Assembly (NCBI RefSeq): GCF_020740795.1
Contig: NC_067290.1
Location: forward strand, 21,151,001 to 21,215,000
Direction: 5' to 3'
Source: Apus apus
Lineage: Eukaryota; Chordata; Aves; Apodiformes; Apodidae
Length of the DNA: 64,000 nucleotides
The position numbers and the translations under genes are program-made. How positions within the stretch are numbered: position 1 is the stretch's first letter; each line of letters begins with the position of its first letter. This document shows, one piece after another, positions 24,301 to 35,700 of the stretch. A model generated the notes under the pieces. It had not been told where the DNA came from, did no database searches, and saw nothing but the letters and a program-made list of their open reading frames with translations.

Positions 24301-25849
24301 GGGGTCAGCAGGGACAGTGAAGATGGGCAGAGCTGGAAGGAGAAGGGAGAGAAGGCAGAAAGGAGGAGCCCCTCAATCCCACCTCGAGGCATCAGGTATT
24401 TCAGGCAGGACACACAGAGAGCAGGAACATCATCCCACTGCTGAGGGGGCAGCCCCAGCCACAGCACAGACCACAAGCCCTGCTGCCAAACACCTCCATT
24501 AGCCTGGGGCAACCCAAAAGGACCAGCCAGTTTTTCACACAACCCAGCTAACAGCTTTCCTTGGGATCCAGCAGCGGCACAGTTCAAATCTAACGGGACA
24601 GAGGCAACAGACAGGCTGACCCGCGGGGGGGCAACTCCAAGGACAGCAAGCGGCAAGAAACTTCTCCCAGGAGATGACGGCAAAGGGTGCCGCTCCCCAG
24701 GGCTGGTCTGGAGGTGCCGCTGCCCCTGGAGGACGCAGGGAGGCCATTCCCAGGGCTGGCACTGCCCGGCTGGGCCACCTGGCATCGAGAGGCGGGATCA
24801 CAGCGACGTGGAAACCGAGACGCGCTGCCAGGAGGAGTTTAACTCAGCCCCCCGTTATGCACTGACAAGGTACGGCAAGGAAGGGAACAAGAGCAGCTGC
24901 TCCCGGACCCCCCGTTCCACCTGGGTTTTTTATTTAGCAATTCAAACCCTTCCATTCAGCGTAACCCCGCGCCAAGAGGGCGGTTCAATGTGCCGGTGCC
25001 CCCGCTCAAGAGTGACTGTGGCAGGGACGGGGGGTCCCTGGGGGCAGGGAGCCCCAGCACCGGGAGCCAGCGCCTTCCAGGGGGTCTCGAAGGAGACACG
25101 CAGCTCCCCCGGGCCACACGCTGGATGCGGCGGGGGCCAGAGCCTGGTGCCACTTCACTCCGAAGGCAAAACGCGGCTTTTCCAGCTGCCGCCTCGCAGC
25201 CTGCCGGGACGGAACCCAGGGCACGGCACGGCACGGGCACGGCACGGGCACGGCACGGCACGGGCACGGCACGGGCACGGCAGCCCCCTGGGCACAGCCC
25301 GGCCAGACCCGCGCTCCCGAGACGGAGGGAAGGCTCCTTCAGAGACCCCTTCTGCCCCCCTTACCCCCAGTATCTAGTAACTCACGGGCGCGCTCTGCAT
25401 TTGCCGCTTCGGTTCCTCGCTCCAAAGCAGCACGACAGCGGTGAGCCTCGCCCCGGGGAACCCCGGGGAGTTCTGAACCGGGGCCACGCGAAAGCAAAGC
25501 AGGGAACAGACGGGAGGGCAGAGCCCCCGGGCCCCCAGGGGCGCCCACCGGCAGGACCCCGAGCCCCAGCGCAAGACCGGAGCACGCCCGGCCGCTGCCC
25601 CGCGGGCAGGAGCCGGGAGGTGAAGGGATATTGGGGGGGAGAAGGCAAAACGAAGAGAGATGACTTCCAGCTCCGCACGCAGCCCAACGCAGCCGCGCCC
25701 CGCGCAGCCCGCGGGCACCGCGCAGCCCTGCCCGGGCACGGGGCGCCCGGAGAGGAGGGGAAAAGCCCCCGGGCCGGTGGGCCAGCCCGCGGGCCGGCCC
25801 GTCCTGCCCCGCCCGGACCCACCTTGCACAGCCCCGCGCTCAGCTCCAT
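3198..25849 (-). CDS. LMCD1: LMCD1, LIM and cysteine-rich domains 1 (dyxin), complete six-exon coding region
   Basis: Joined exons 25823-25849, 13013-13101, 11145-11400, 6872-7198, 3783-3998 and 3198-3356 give an open frame of 357 codons plus TGA; the human protein has about 365. Order of parts: Cys-rich segment (C23, C26, C30, C42, C45, C47), PET domain about residues 94-200, a Glu/Gly-rich linker about 200-230, LIM1 about 235-299 and LIM2 about 300-351. Every intron is GT-AG and phases match (0, 2, 0, 0, 0). The alignment separates LMCD1 from its relative TES, which has three LIM domains; here the frame stops after two. The family is known as a nuclear and cytosolic cofactor in heart and skeletal muscle that binds GATA6 and promotes calcineurin-NFAT signalling. 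Introns are 12.7, 1.6, 3.9, 2.9 and 0.4 kb, much more compact than in mammals. No disruption is seen. Confidence 0.95.
3624..3745 (+). mobile_element. CR1 LINE fragment in LMCD1 intron 5
   Basis: The sequence follows the CR1 3'-region pattern: GCTGAGGGAGCT, then GGAGAAAAGCGGGCTGAG, then GAGACCTC, GAAAGGAGGTTG and TTGGTCTCCTCTCCC. It is truncated at both ends and has lost about 15 bases in the middle. It is antisense to LMCD1 and ends about 38 bases from the donor of exon 5. Confidence 0.8.
3783..3998 (-). CDS. LMCD1: LMCD1 coding exon 5 (LIM1 and first zinc ligands of LIM2)
   Basis: The exon has 72 codons, phase 0 on both sides, with acceptor CCCCAG and donor GAG|GTACGG. LIM1 ligands are C-x2-C, then x22, H-x2-C, x2, C-x2-C, x17, C-x2-H. 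The exon ends with C-x2-C of LIM2 (CAGCDE). The segment LVDLIYFW is typical of LMCD1 and TES. GC content is much higher than in neighbouring introns. Confidence 0.96.
3999..6871 (-). other. LMCD1: LMCD1 intron 4
   Basis: The intron lies between exons 4 and 5. The part next to exon 5 (about 4000-4450) is CpG-rich, the rest is ordinary A/T-balanced sequence. I see no exon, RNA gene or recognisable repeat inside it. Confidence 0.7.
6872..7198 (-). CDS. LMCD1: LMCD1 coding exon 4 (rest of PET domain and linker)
   Basis: The acceptor CTGTCCCAG precedes [11 protein letters not shown], and the exon ends at GSY|GTGAGT (109 codons, phase 0 both sides). PET hallmarks are [20 protein letters not shown] and EALGVGEV. 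The last 35 residues form a Gly/Glu-rich, low-complexity linker to the LIM domains. A CR1 fragment begins only about 60 bases upstream of this acceptor. Confidence 0.96.
7258..7614 (+). mobile_element. CR1 LINE 3' end in LMCD1 intron 3
   Basis: The copy is 5'-truncated and runs through the familiar CR1 3' blocks: GAGAAAAGGAGGCTGAGG, AACAAGAGGAAATGGCCTGA, CAGGGGAGGTTTAGATTGG, GGCTGCCCAGGGCAGTGGTGGAGTC, then the tail ATTCTGTGATTCT. It lies antisense to LMCD1, with its truncated end close to the exon 4 acceptor. Confidence 0.93.
7615..11144 (-). other. LMCD1: Rest of LMCD1 intron 3
   Basis: No coding exon or RNA gene is recognised. A T-rich stretch (about 7795-7850) is the only simple-sequence feature. 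Open frames such as those near 10.0-10.3 kb are GC-driven and lack support. Confidence 0.6.
11145..11400 (-). CDS. LMCD1: LMCD1 coding exon 3 (Cys-rich end and first part of PET domain)
   Basis: The exon starts by completing Arg39, then reads [13 protein letters not shown], and ends at LTQKL|GTAAGA. It contains the PET-type segments GRLL, YKRNRMI and TYEWAPPG. Length is 256 bases, phase 2 in and phase 0 out. Identity to the mammalian protein is very high by eye, including the stretch [15 protein letters not shown]. Confidence 0.96.
11625..12030 (-). mobile_element. CR1 LINE 3' end in LMCD1 intron 2
   Basis: Read on the minus strand this is a CR1 3' end finishing in CCATTCTATGATT. The plus strand shows the reverse pattern: CATAGAATGG, GGTTGGAAGGGAC, CATGGGCAGGGACACCTC, CCATCCAACCTGCCC and CTTCTCCAGGCTGAACA. 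It lies in the same orientation as LMCD1, about 225 bases upstream of exon 3. Confidence 0.93.
13013..13101 (-). CDS. LMCD1: LMCD1 coding exon 2 (Cys-rich segment)
   Basis: The acceptor TTTTCCAG is followed directly by ATG and the frame ends in GFEPHSW plus two bases of an Arg codon before GTAACA. The C-x2-C-x3-C pattern and the ending FEPHSWR are hallmarks of LMCD1. The internal Met at its first codon would also serve as a start if exon 1 were non-coding. Confidence 0.92.
18890..18987 (+). mobile_element. Short CR1 LINE 3' fragment in LMCD1 intron 1
   Basis: About 100 bases match the extreme CR1 3' end: GGAGGTGTCCCTGTCCATG, CAGGGGGGT, GATGATCTTTAAGGTCCCTT, CCAACTC and a degraded tail GTGATATTCT. 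It is antisense to LMCD1. Confidence 0.85.
22015..22037. other. Perfect inverted repeat (8-bp stem, 7-base loop)
   Basis: GGACTCGG (22015-22022) and CCGAGTCC (22030-22037) flank the loop TTTAGCT. The short copy AAGTCCC just after it could pair with GGGACT as an alternative fold. No function can be assigned. Confidence 0.5.
25221..25283 (+). repeat. GGCAC/GGGCAC tandem repeat
   Basis: About 11 units of GCACG and GGCACG alternate without interruption. It lies in the CpG island in the first intron of LMCD1. Repeat number is likely to vary between individuals. Confidence 0.85.
25823..25849 (-). CDS. LMCD1: LMCD1 coding exon 1 (residues 1-9)
   Basis: The exon encodes MELSAGLCK and ends at AAG|GTGGGT in phase 0, as required by exon 2. 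Human exon 1 is also short (14 codons, same phase) but its residues differ, so the call rests on phase, position in a CpG island and the absence of a better first exon. An in-frame ATG lies 14 codons upstream, but it overlaps a CCAAT box (25890-25894), so I chose the downstream ATG. Confidence 0.7.
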
Positions 25850-25889
25850 CCGCGCCGCTCCCGCCGCCCCGGCCCGGCCGCCGCCTTTC

Positions 25890-25981
25890 ATTGGCGACCG
25901 CGGCTGCCCCGCGCGGCCCGCAGCCAATCCGCTGCCGGCAGGAAACTTCTCTGGCCAATGGCGTGCGGAGGGGCGGGGCCT
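25890..25981 (-). promoter_or_regulatory. LMCD1: Cluster of CCAAT and GC boxes
   Basis: Three NF-Y type CCAAT boxes lie within 70 bases: ATTGG on the plus strand at 25890-25894, CCAAT at 25924-25928 and CCAAT at 25955-25959. A GGGGCGGGG Sp1-type box follows at about 25971-25979, and another GGGCGGGG lies near 26008. Opposite orientations of the CCAAT boxes would suit a divergent promoter. Confidence 0.65.
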
Positions 25982-26013
25982 CCGGGGAACGCGCGCACGT
26001 GTGCGCGGGCGGG

Positions 26014-26120
26014 GCAGGGACCGCGCAGGGACCGCGCAGGGACAAGGACAGAGCAGGGACCGCGCAGGGACAAGGACAGAGCAGGGACCGCGCAGGGACC
26101 GCGGAGGGACAAGGACAGAG
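26014..26120 (+). repeat. GC-rich minisatellite upstream of LMCD1
   Basis: Two interleaved units repeat here: CAGGGACCGCG (11 bases) and CAGGGACAAGGACAGAG (17 bases), giving a 28-base higher-order unit present about three times. It starts roughly 165 bases upstream of the proposed LMCD1 start codon. Confidence 0.85.
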
Positions 26121-26183
26121 CAGGGCAGGGCAGGGCCAGCGCAGGGCAGCCCAGCCCAGCCCGTCCCCGCCCCAGAGCCTGTG

Positions 26184-26540
<357 letters not shown>

Positions 26541-26696
26541 GGCAAAGAAAAGATAAACTGTTTTTAGATGCTCCCGCCCCAAATCGGTGGTGCAGGGCTG
26601 GGCTGGGGGCTGTCCGGCTGTCCCGCTATCCCACTCTCCCGCTGTACCACCAGCCTTCTGTCCTGCCATCCTGCCACCCCCCTGCACTGCTGTCCT

Positions 26697-26735
26697 GCCA
26701 TCCCACCATCCCACCATCCCACCATCCCTCCATCC
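26697..26735 (+). repeat. CCATCCCA tandem repeat
   Basis: Four to five copies of an 8-base unit CCATCCCA occur in a longer C/T-rich tract (about 26615-26755) with degenerate CTGCCATC-like units. Confidence 0.8.
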
Positions 26736-26759
26736 CGCTGCCTCACCGTCCCAGGCTCC

Positions 26760-29700
26760 GACACCAAGCGCAGGGAAGCGGATTTCCCGACTCAGACAGG
26801 AATGTGCCGGGGCAGTTTATCACAGCAGGCAGGCAGGGAATGTTTTTAGCAGAAGAAAACTGTCCAAAACCATATTTCTCTCCTTATTGCAACTCATGGG
26901 AAGGGTTGAATGATTATCTATTGCCCTTTGGGCTTCTTTGGACCTGAACTGTGAGGTTTCCTGCCCAGCTGTCAACAACCATTCCTGCATGGCCGGGAGG
27001 TCCAGCACAAAGCCCCTTTGTGCAGGTGAGGGGCAGAGGCTCCAGGTGCTCCTGCCCCCAGCTCTTGGCGGGGGTCCCCCTGTCCACTGTCCCCCACTGT
27101 TCTCCCTTCGTCATGGTGCCCGAGTCCAGGAAACACCCGTCCTGAAATCACAGAAAGCCGGACCCAGCCACCTCCTTCTGTCCTGGGATCAACACAGGGC
27201 TGCCAGGAGCTGGGCACACAACTGCAGCTCAGGACTGAACTGTTCCCTTACAACTGTAATTAAAGAAACCAAAACCCTAATCACTCTTGTGTTGGTTTAC
27301 TGTCTCACACATTGGCATATTTCCCTGAGATTCCTTGCATCCCTTCCTGCCGAGAAGGGGAGCAGATACCCTGGGCTCATCAGTACCTGTGTCCAGTTTT
27401 TGAGAGCGTCACAGTTAATTATGTCCCTTTTGCTCATCTGCTCCTGCACGTGGTCCTGGCAGGATTTATTAGAGCTCACACTGTGTTTGTCCCCAGCACC
27501 TGGATATGCTTTTCCAAAATGAAGAAATAGGATGTATGGTGGCTATTTGGAAAGGAAAATGAGTGAAGGGCACCAGAGGCTGGTACCTCCCTGGGAGGAG
27601 AAGGGAGGGCAGCGCAGGAACCTGCATTTCCCACCTCCTGCTCCAGCCACGCTCTTTGCTTTGGTTCTTGCACGGTTCTTCAGTCTGGGGAAGAAGACGA
27701 GGGCTTTGTGCTGCTTCCAGCTGTGGGATTGATTGCCTGGGTCCCTGCGGGGAGGGGAAGATCAGCACAGAGCCTCAGGGGGAGCTGGGTTGCTGAATTC
27801 TCCAGATGTGCCTCAGAACCACCTGAGGACAGTGCTGACCTTCTCCAGGCTGGTGAGCAACAGGCTCCCCTCTGCAGCCCTGGGCAGTGCTGGGGGCTCT
27901 CCCTCTCCAGCGTGGGGCTGAGCGGCTGGTGCCTCCCAGGATCCAGCCCAGGGAGAAGGGATTCCCTCTGTTCAAGAGAAACAATTGGGACGGAGCCGTG
28001 TAGGTGACACTGGTGCAGCAAAGGGACAAAGGCACCAGGGGCTGGTGCCCCCCGGGAGCAGAACCCTGCCCCGACATGCAGAATGAACAGCTGCTGGTTT
28101 CAGAAAAGGCATTTTAACAGCCTCAAAAAAATCTGGGTTAAAAGCAAAGGGAGAGGAGAAATTCTGGAGTCCCTCTGGGCAGGACGCTTGACCCTGACCT
28201 TCCCCAGCCATTTTGGGCCCAAGCAGAGGGGACAGCACAGGGATATTGTTTTTCAAGCCCTTGCTGTGAAGGGCTTGGCAGCCCCAGAACACGTCTGACA
28301 TGGCAGGGGGGTGACATTATCTCCCTTTCCCAACGTACACAGCAACCTGGGAGACAGGAGAGAACTTACAAAGGGATTTCTGGGAGCCACGAGGCCTGGG
28401 TGACAGGCCAGCACACAGCGGGGAGCGGTGACACTGCGAGGAGCCCAGGGACAGCTGTGCCAGGTCCCCGTTGCCTCTTGTGCTCACACGGAGCCCAGAG
28501 CTGTGCTGCAGAGCAGCCAGGGATCTGTCTGCGGGTGGCAAACCTGGGACGCAGCAAGATGTTACATGGACAAGGGCTGGTTTGTGGTTTTTTTGTGTTT
28601 CTTGGTTTTAGCTGGAAACAGCAGCTGTCGAGCTGTGCACCAGCAGGCCCTGGTGCCAGGGCTGTCACCGGGCTGTCCCTGCACGGCAAAGGCTTTTCTT
28701 CATCTTGGGAACAATGCTCTCAACACAGGGTGCAATTAAGCTCCATGACTTCTTAATACTGGAAGATAATGAAAACAAGGTTAGAACAAGATTTAAAAGC
28801 ATCCAAGATGCTTATATTTACAATACAACACATCTGGAACTGTTGTAATGAATAATATCACAAATAAATGATGACAAGTGAGAGCTAAGTGCAGCCAGAG
28901 CGAGAAGCTCTATCAAGGGCAGAGTATTTCTGATGCTCAGAAACCCCTCGAGAAGCACCTGCTGGTGGCTGCTCTCAGTGAGGGCAAACTCAGTCAGGCT
29001 GGGTGGTGACACTTGTAGTTTCCAGGTTTCTGAACAATTCAGCCTGTCACCAGGAACAACCAACCACAAACCGTGTCCTGGAGGATGGGACCTGCAGCAG
29101 GTTCCAGCAGGTCGCAGAGCCCAGCGCAGACCGGGCGGTTGAAGTTGGCTCTGAGGAGGACCTGGCTGCTCCAGCCCAGCCTTGGGAAGGATGCCAGAGC
29201 CAGTTATCACCAACAGCCTCCGGATAATGAGTCTGAGCTATACTTAGCTCTTTGCTAGGAAGAGACAAAATCATCCTGTGACTAAACACAGCTAAATCTG
29301 CAGTAGTCATTCCCCATCCACTGACGACAAATGGGCAACAGGGAAAGGGGCTCAGTTATGAGAAACTGAGATTTCTGCTTCCCATTGATTCACCGGCAGC
29401 TTTTATCAGGACAAAACTATCCCTGAAAAGGTGTCACCAGGCTTTTGGTTCCTGAGGCACGCTCGGCAGTCAGCTGAGTTCTGACACCAGAAGCCTGTGG
29501 CATGGGAAAAAAAAATAGTTGCTGGCTGATATAATGGCAGTAAGAGGTTGGCATTAGTAACTGTTCCTGAGCCAAACACAGTTCCTCACTTCTCCTGACA
29601 AGATGCTGAGGGTGAAGCCAGACTTCCCGTCGCCTTTGAGTCCATCTTTATTGGTCTGCAAGGTCAGGAGTTTATTGGAGTGGCTGAGGACAGGGGAGGA

Positions 29701-32700
29701 AAAGATGTATGAGGTCATCTGCCGAGGGCGGTTCTCCTGGTGCATCCATCGCTCTCCGTGATTTAAAGCCTCTTAAGCAATGCCCACTGCTCAGGTCACC
29801 AGCTGTACTTCCCAAGATGGATTTTCCAAGGTCTAACTCAGTTGAGTTTGCAGCTTTATTCCTCATTTATATTCCTGCTGCTCGCATTGTCTCAGCCGTG
29901 GCTTTGAAGGATGGAACAAGCCACGAGTTCTGCTCTAGAGAGGGAGGGGCACATCCTGCTGCCCCCAGCCCCACACGCACACACCAGGCACTGCCCTGGG
30001 CAGGGGGAAGCTGCTCCCAAGCCCGGGTCTCCAGGGCAGCCCCTGCAGTGGGCAATTCCAGCTCCAAGGCTTTATCGTCCTGCAGCTGAGACTCACCAAG
30101 AGGTGGGAAGAAGATGAAAAGAAGAGGAGCCCATCGGGTGCTGAGGGGTGGACAGGAGCTGCCTGAATCAAGACAGACTCCCAGGGGTGTTGCAGTTGGA
30201 CCAGGATTTCCCCAGGCTGCCCTGAGCCTCCCCCAGGAGTACCCCCAGCCCTGAGCACATCCACGCTGACCGTCTTTGTTTAAAAGAGCTGCTCGACCTG
30301 CTCCAGGAGGGATGCGGGTGGAAATCTGGCCCTGGCACAACAGGTATGGCCACCAACTGTACATGCTGATGGTGGCAGGAAGCAGTGGCAGCCCACCCTG
30401 ATGTGTGGGGGGGGAGCAGAGCTGGGCAACCCTGGGGAAGCCTTTCCCCCCAGGAGCAGGGGTTGGGGGCTGCAGGCTGAGGAGCTGGTGCCACAGTGAA
30501 TGGGATGACTGCAAACTCTGCTGTGCTCTCTAGTGAGAGAATGTGTGGTATGACATTCTTGGCTAATGTTCAATTTTTCTCTCTTGTACAAACATAAAGG
30601 GATAAATGGAGTAGAAAACACTGCTCAGCAGCTGCTTTTGGTTACGTTTTTGCCCGTCTTCCATGAACATAGTAGTGAAGCTACACATTTGGTTGACATA
30701 TGATTGAAGATGTTTTCATCTCAATCAGAGCGACACGATCAAAGGAAAAAGGGAGAAAAATGAATGGAAGGAACCAATCGAAAAGGCAGACAAATGAGAA
30801 TTAAATACAGGCAGCTCCTTTTCTAGTGATTATTGAATAAAACAAGACAAATTCCTGGATGTGCTGATTTTGCCTATGACTGGTTGCAGGGAGATGTATG
30901 ATTGCAGTAGAAAGAAAAAAAAAAAGATACTGCATCAACTCTAAGAAATATTTTGTGGCCACATACTATGTTTTTTTTCACTGGTTGTGATCAAATGAGT
31001 CATCCAGTTTGTAGTCAAAAATAGACCCAGTAATGTAGATTAAAAAATAAACCAGCAATACGTGTGGCTCTGGACACAGCTGTTACGATATAGGTTTCCT
31101 AATTTGGCTATATTCATGCAAGGTCTTTCTTCCAAAGCTTTATGCAGTGAGTTGCATCATCACAAGATTATTTGTAGTGAGTAAAGCTCTTAAAATCATG
31201 TATCAGGCTGAGTCGCTGAGTCCTGCAAGCCCATCTGTAAAGAGATGACACACAGCACTTTTGAAGAAATCGAATCATCCTTTTTGCCCTTTTATTTGGA
31301 ATCAAGGGCTTCTTTAATTTTTGCCTTGGCTGTGCTGCACAGAGGAAGTTGTTCCAGCGCAGACAGACCTGTCAGGAAGTGGCTGCAGGGCCCAACCAGG
31401 TTCTGTGTCCAGCCAAAGCAACTGCTGGCCCTGCATGGGGTCCGGCCAGGCTGCAGGACCCACCACGTCCCCATCGCCCAGGGAGCATCCTCTGCCAAAT
31501 TGGCCGTGATGTCAAGGAGGGGTGGCTTTGTTCCACCTGGTAGGAAGGCAGATCTGGGAAGGGAGGAAATTGCATCTGGATGAGGCAAAAGTTCTTGAGA
31601 AAGCTGTAGGCGTACACAAAGAGATGAAGAAATGTCCCAGAAAGGATGTCCCAGGGTGAGGGGCTGGGCTTAGCTGACGTCTGTGGCTGTGGAAGGTCAG
31701 GGTGCAGACCCGAGAGCACTGGCCAGTCAGGCCACTGGGAAAGCTGTGGAGAGTGGTGGGACAGACAAAGACCAACCACTGGAGGTCACAGCCGTGGGAG
31801 CCAGTTGTGGAGTCTGAGCCACAGCAAAGCCATCCTGGAGCAGGAGCGTTTGGGTCAGGGCTGGAAATCTTTCGGCCCACAAGCGGCAGAGACCTACTGA
31901 TCCAGCAGCCCTGGCTCCTCACTGTGCATGGTAAGAACATGAACATAAAGTAGTGGTCTTCTCTTTTGGTCCCTCATCAAGTGCCTGGGTCACCATCTCA
32001 GTATGAGTCTGTGTCAGGCTGCTTGAGTTGCTTTTGTTGGAAGACTGAAGCAGTGGCAGTTTGACCTTTCCTGCCAGAGGGGGAAGCTTAGAAATGCAAG
32101 GAAACAAAAGTAACAAAAGTAATTTAGCAGATCGTTGTAGTTAAAAAATAGAACCATTAATGAAGTAGAAGCAACCTTATCTGATGTTACTCTGCAAAGC
32201 CTGGTAAGTAGTTTTATGGATGAAGTAGTTTTTCATTTTGACACTGAGTCCTCTTTCAGCTTTCCAAAAGGCACATCTGAAAACAACTCAGGAATCTCAA
32301 AAAGAAAAATACTCGAGGACAAAGATTCCTCCTCTGCAAAGTATTTTCTTAATTGAAAAACAGTCCCAAAAGTCTCTCTCCCAGCTCCAGCTTCAGACCC
32401 TGTTTTGGCTCTTACAGAAGGTGCAGCAACACTCGCCAGCCCTGCTGAGACTCTCAGTGTCCTTTATGAGGAGAACACTGGTTTTCATGGTCAGGTTGTG
32501 ACTGTTTTCCCACTTCCTTATGGTTTCCTTTCCACTCACAGTGCAGACCCAAAGGTGCCTCCTCACTTGTGGATTGTCCAGGTAGTACATGTCCGTGCAC
32601 GGCAGCACGATGCTCCAGGAACTCCTTTTCAAAGGTCATTATGTCACTGCCACCATTCATCACAGAAGGACCCACTGTAGTTTGATAGTAGGTGTCCTGT

Positions 32701-35700
32701 TTGCTTTAATTAATGATGTACTGCAGAGCTGTGGCCATATGTTTAAGCTGCCATTTAATCAGCCTCTAAAAGAAGAAATGGGCCATTGTTGGAAGGAAGT
32801 AAAAGAAAAATTTATGTTACCCTAGGCTGTCTTGTTTCTGCAGGGACACAAGAAAAATGGTGTTTATCATTTGATATTTCAACAGGAAAACACTGTAAGG
32901 CCTTTCTAAATCCATCTAGCTTAACTGGTTGCTCCCTAGTCCAAAAAATAACTACAGATTTAAAAGAAAATATTTCTTTCCTTGTAGTTTAGCTACAGTT
33001 TATCAAATATTCATGCAAGTTGGATCCACACATGACTGAGGAAGGCAGGGCATCCCTGTGCCAACGGGCTGCTGTGGCAGACAGCATCACCCATGTCATG
33101 GTGTCCATGCTTTGCTCAGGTGGTTGCACAGGCCCTGGGCAGCACCCGAGGGTCTCACCCCCAGAATGAGCCCTCAGGCCCAGGGTCTGACCCTGGCTCC
33201 ACCGGGCAAACGGGGCCCTCGGTGGGGCTGTGGGCAGCCCTGGCTGGGATGGCTCCAGAGCAACCAGCTCTGCCTCCTCCAACACTGAAAAAGCCCTCCA
33301 AGACACAGAAGTCTGAGCAGGAAAGCAGGACAATGCCAGGTGGGATTCTCCAGAGGCCAGGGGGGCAGCAGGTCAGCCTGGGAAGGAGCTCAGTGCTGAG
33401 ACAGATGAACAGATCAATGCTGTGAAAATGGTTTTTCCCGGGAAGATGTTGTGTTTTGAAGAGTTTCTTCAGCATGATTTTGGCATTTCGACTTTGTGCA
33501 ATGAACCTGCTCCAGAGGAGAGAAGAAATGTTATTTTAAAAGGTGCTAGAAGCAAAACCAGAGGATTGTTTGTTACCCGGGGCAGCTTCACAGGGGGGTG
33601 GGTGTGCTCAGAGCAGGCTGGCCCCATGCCTGGGCAGCAAGTCCCTATGGAGGCACAGAGGCACTGGTCACAGCCCTGGTTACAGGGCTGGGGAGGGGAT
33701 GGCAGAGAATGGCCCCAGCCAGCATCTTCAACAGTGCAGCCAAGCCAGGGCACCTCTGCTCTCAGGATAAGGATTTTAGCATCATCAAGTTCCTTTCCTC
33801 ATTCCCACACAGAGTCAACAATAACGACAGCAGGGCAGCTCCCAGTAGCAGTGAGGAGCAGCCCTCCCTGTGATGAAGGCTCTGCTCCCTGTGCCCTGGC
33901 CAAGGAAAGCCATCACCCCAGGAATGTTATAGCTTCCTGTGCAAGAGGTCCTGCTCACTCATCAGGCATTGAAAAGCGTGCCCAAGCCAAGAATGTATTT
34001 GCTTTTAATCTAAATATAGCTGGAGCCCTAATAAAAAATGCCAGGAATGGCAGGGCTCCCACCCCAAGGCGCTCAGGGGGAGGTGGGTGTCTGTCCCTCC
34101 TTCCCACTTGTGCCTTCCTGCAGGGATGCTCTTCCTGCCTTGCCTGGGGAAGGGTTTGGTGTGGGAAGAGCTGATGGCCCCACTCTCTGTGTCCAGGTAG
34201 GACATCAGTGTTCCCCTGAGCACACAGTGCAGGGCAGAGCAGGGATGTAGCAGAGGAAGAAGGGTTTTTTTAGTGTCTGCAGAGGACACTCCAGAACCTC
34301 ACGTGTCCCACCACCCAGGGCTGTCACCCCAGGCCAGGACAGTTTGTCAAGAGCCCACTGGTTGGCCTGGTGCCCCCTGGCAGCAGCAACACAGAGGATG
34401 AAGTTTATCTCGTTCCTCGAGGATGACTCTGAGAGCAAAGTGGGGTTTGTATTTGTTTCTGGACAACCACTAGCAACTGCTCAGTCCAAAAGGAATCTGA
34501 TTATTATTATTTAGGCTATGTGGATTGCTTCTACAGCTTATCCAAACTGCCTGGTCCCTCTCTGTTGGTGGCTCAGAAGAAAAACACCCTCCCACTCTTC
34601 CTCTTCAACGTGATGGTGTTGTGTGGTCTCCTCAAACTCCAGGTACCCCCAGCAGCCCAGGTCCAGCCCTCCACAGGGGAGGGGACCCTGCCTGGGGGTG
34701 GCTGTCAGTCACATTTTGCTGCCAGCCAGTGCCTGCAGGACAGGGGGGCTCCCCACTCCCAGCCCCACACCCCCATGCCCCTGCACTCCCCATCTCCCCT
34801 CTCCAGGGCATCACACACAGCACCCACCACCAGAGCCCGTTCCTGACAGGCCGTTTTCATATTGGTACAAACACCCCTCACTGGGTGTTTTAAAATAAAA
34901 CCTTTTGAAGCTAGATTGGCTAGTTGGATAGATTTTTAAATATATCATTATGGATTATGTAGCAACTCAGGAAAATGGACAAATAAGGCAGGGATGGAAA
35001 GGCACCAGCCATCAGCTGCATGGCTGGACTGCAACTGTCTCTAGCAACACACATCAGCTCATGATACAGCACTGCAGCAAGAACCAAACACATCCATGAG
35101 GGGAATATTTACCCAAAGGCCTGATCCTGGGGTACAAGTGGTTTGGCAAGAGGAACATGGCAGTTTTCTTCCCCTTCTCCCTGTTGTTTGCAGTCCCCTC
35201 CGGCAGACACAAGCACGCTCAACTGTCTGATGCTGGGGAAGGAAAAGCTCAGGTTTAATAAGCAGAATGGTATCTCACTTCAGACCAACGTGTGTAGGGA
35301 GGAAAAAAGTCCCAAATGTTTAGCCATGCGGTCAGAGAAAGCTGCTGATTTTGGAACAGGGAAAGAAATCCAACTGAGACCCCCCCAGCCCATCACAACA
35401 GCCTTCAGAGACTCCCAGCTGCATCTGGCATGTTCTGACCCTTCCACACTGGGCTGCTTTTACTGCATTTGTACCTCCTTTGAGACAATCAATTACACCC
35501 TTTAAGCCCTTGTTTCCAGCCCGGGCTGTGTTAGTGTACAGCCCATCTCACAGCTGGCTGAGGTCTGGGTGGACACACCAGGAGCCTGGACCAGCACCAG
35601 AAAACACTGGTGGGAACAACCAGCACTGTGGGGACAGAGCCCCCTGTCCTTTGGAAGCAGGAGATGGCATCAGCCAAGCAAAGAAGAGATTTTTCCCACC

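Larger units (their letters stand above)
13102..25822 (-). other. LMCD1: LMCD1 intron 1
   Basis: This is the largest intron (12.7 kb). It holds one short CR1 fragment (18890-18987), a perfect 8-base-pair hairpin at 22015-22037, and the downstream half of the promoter CpG island near 25.0-25.8 kb, including a GGCAC-type tandem repeat. Many small open frames occur; none shows splice-flanked family motifs. Confidence 0.6.
25000..26020 (-). promoter_or_regulatory. LMCD1: LMCD1 promoter CpG island
   Basis: CpG dinucleotides become visibly dense from about 25.0 kb to 26.0 kb and fall off sharply on both sides. The island includes the proposed first coding exon, its donor and about 170 bases upstream of the start codon. 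No TATA box is evident. A CpG island with CCAAT and GC boxes suggests dispersed transcription starts; the exact start cannot be read from sequence. Confidence 0.75.

Noticed and set aside
31620..31660. PSPSPWDI on the minus strand, like an SSUH2 motif
   Set aside because: It is far downstream of the other exons, out of order, with no supporting splice sites.
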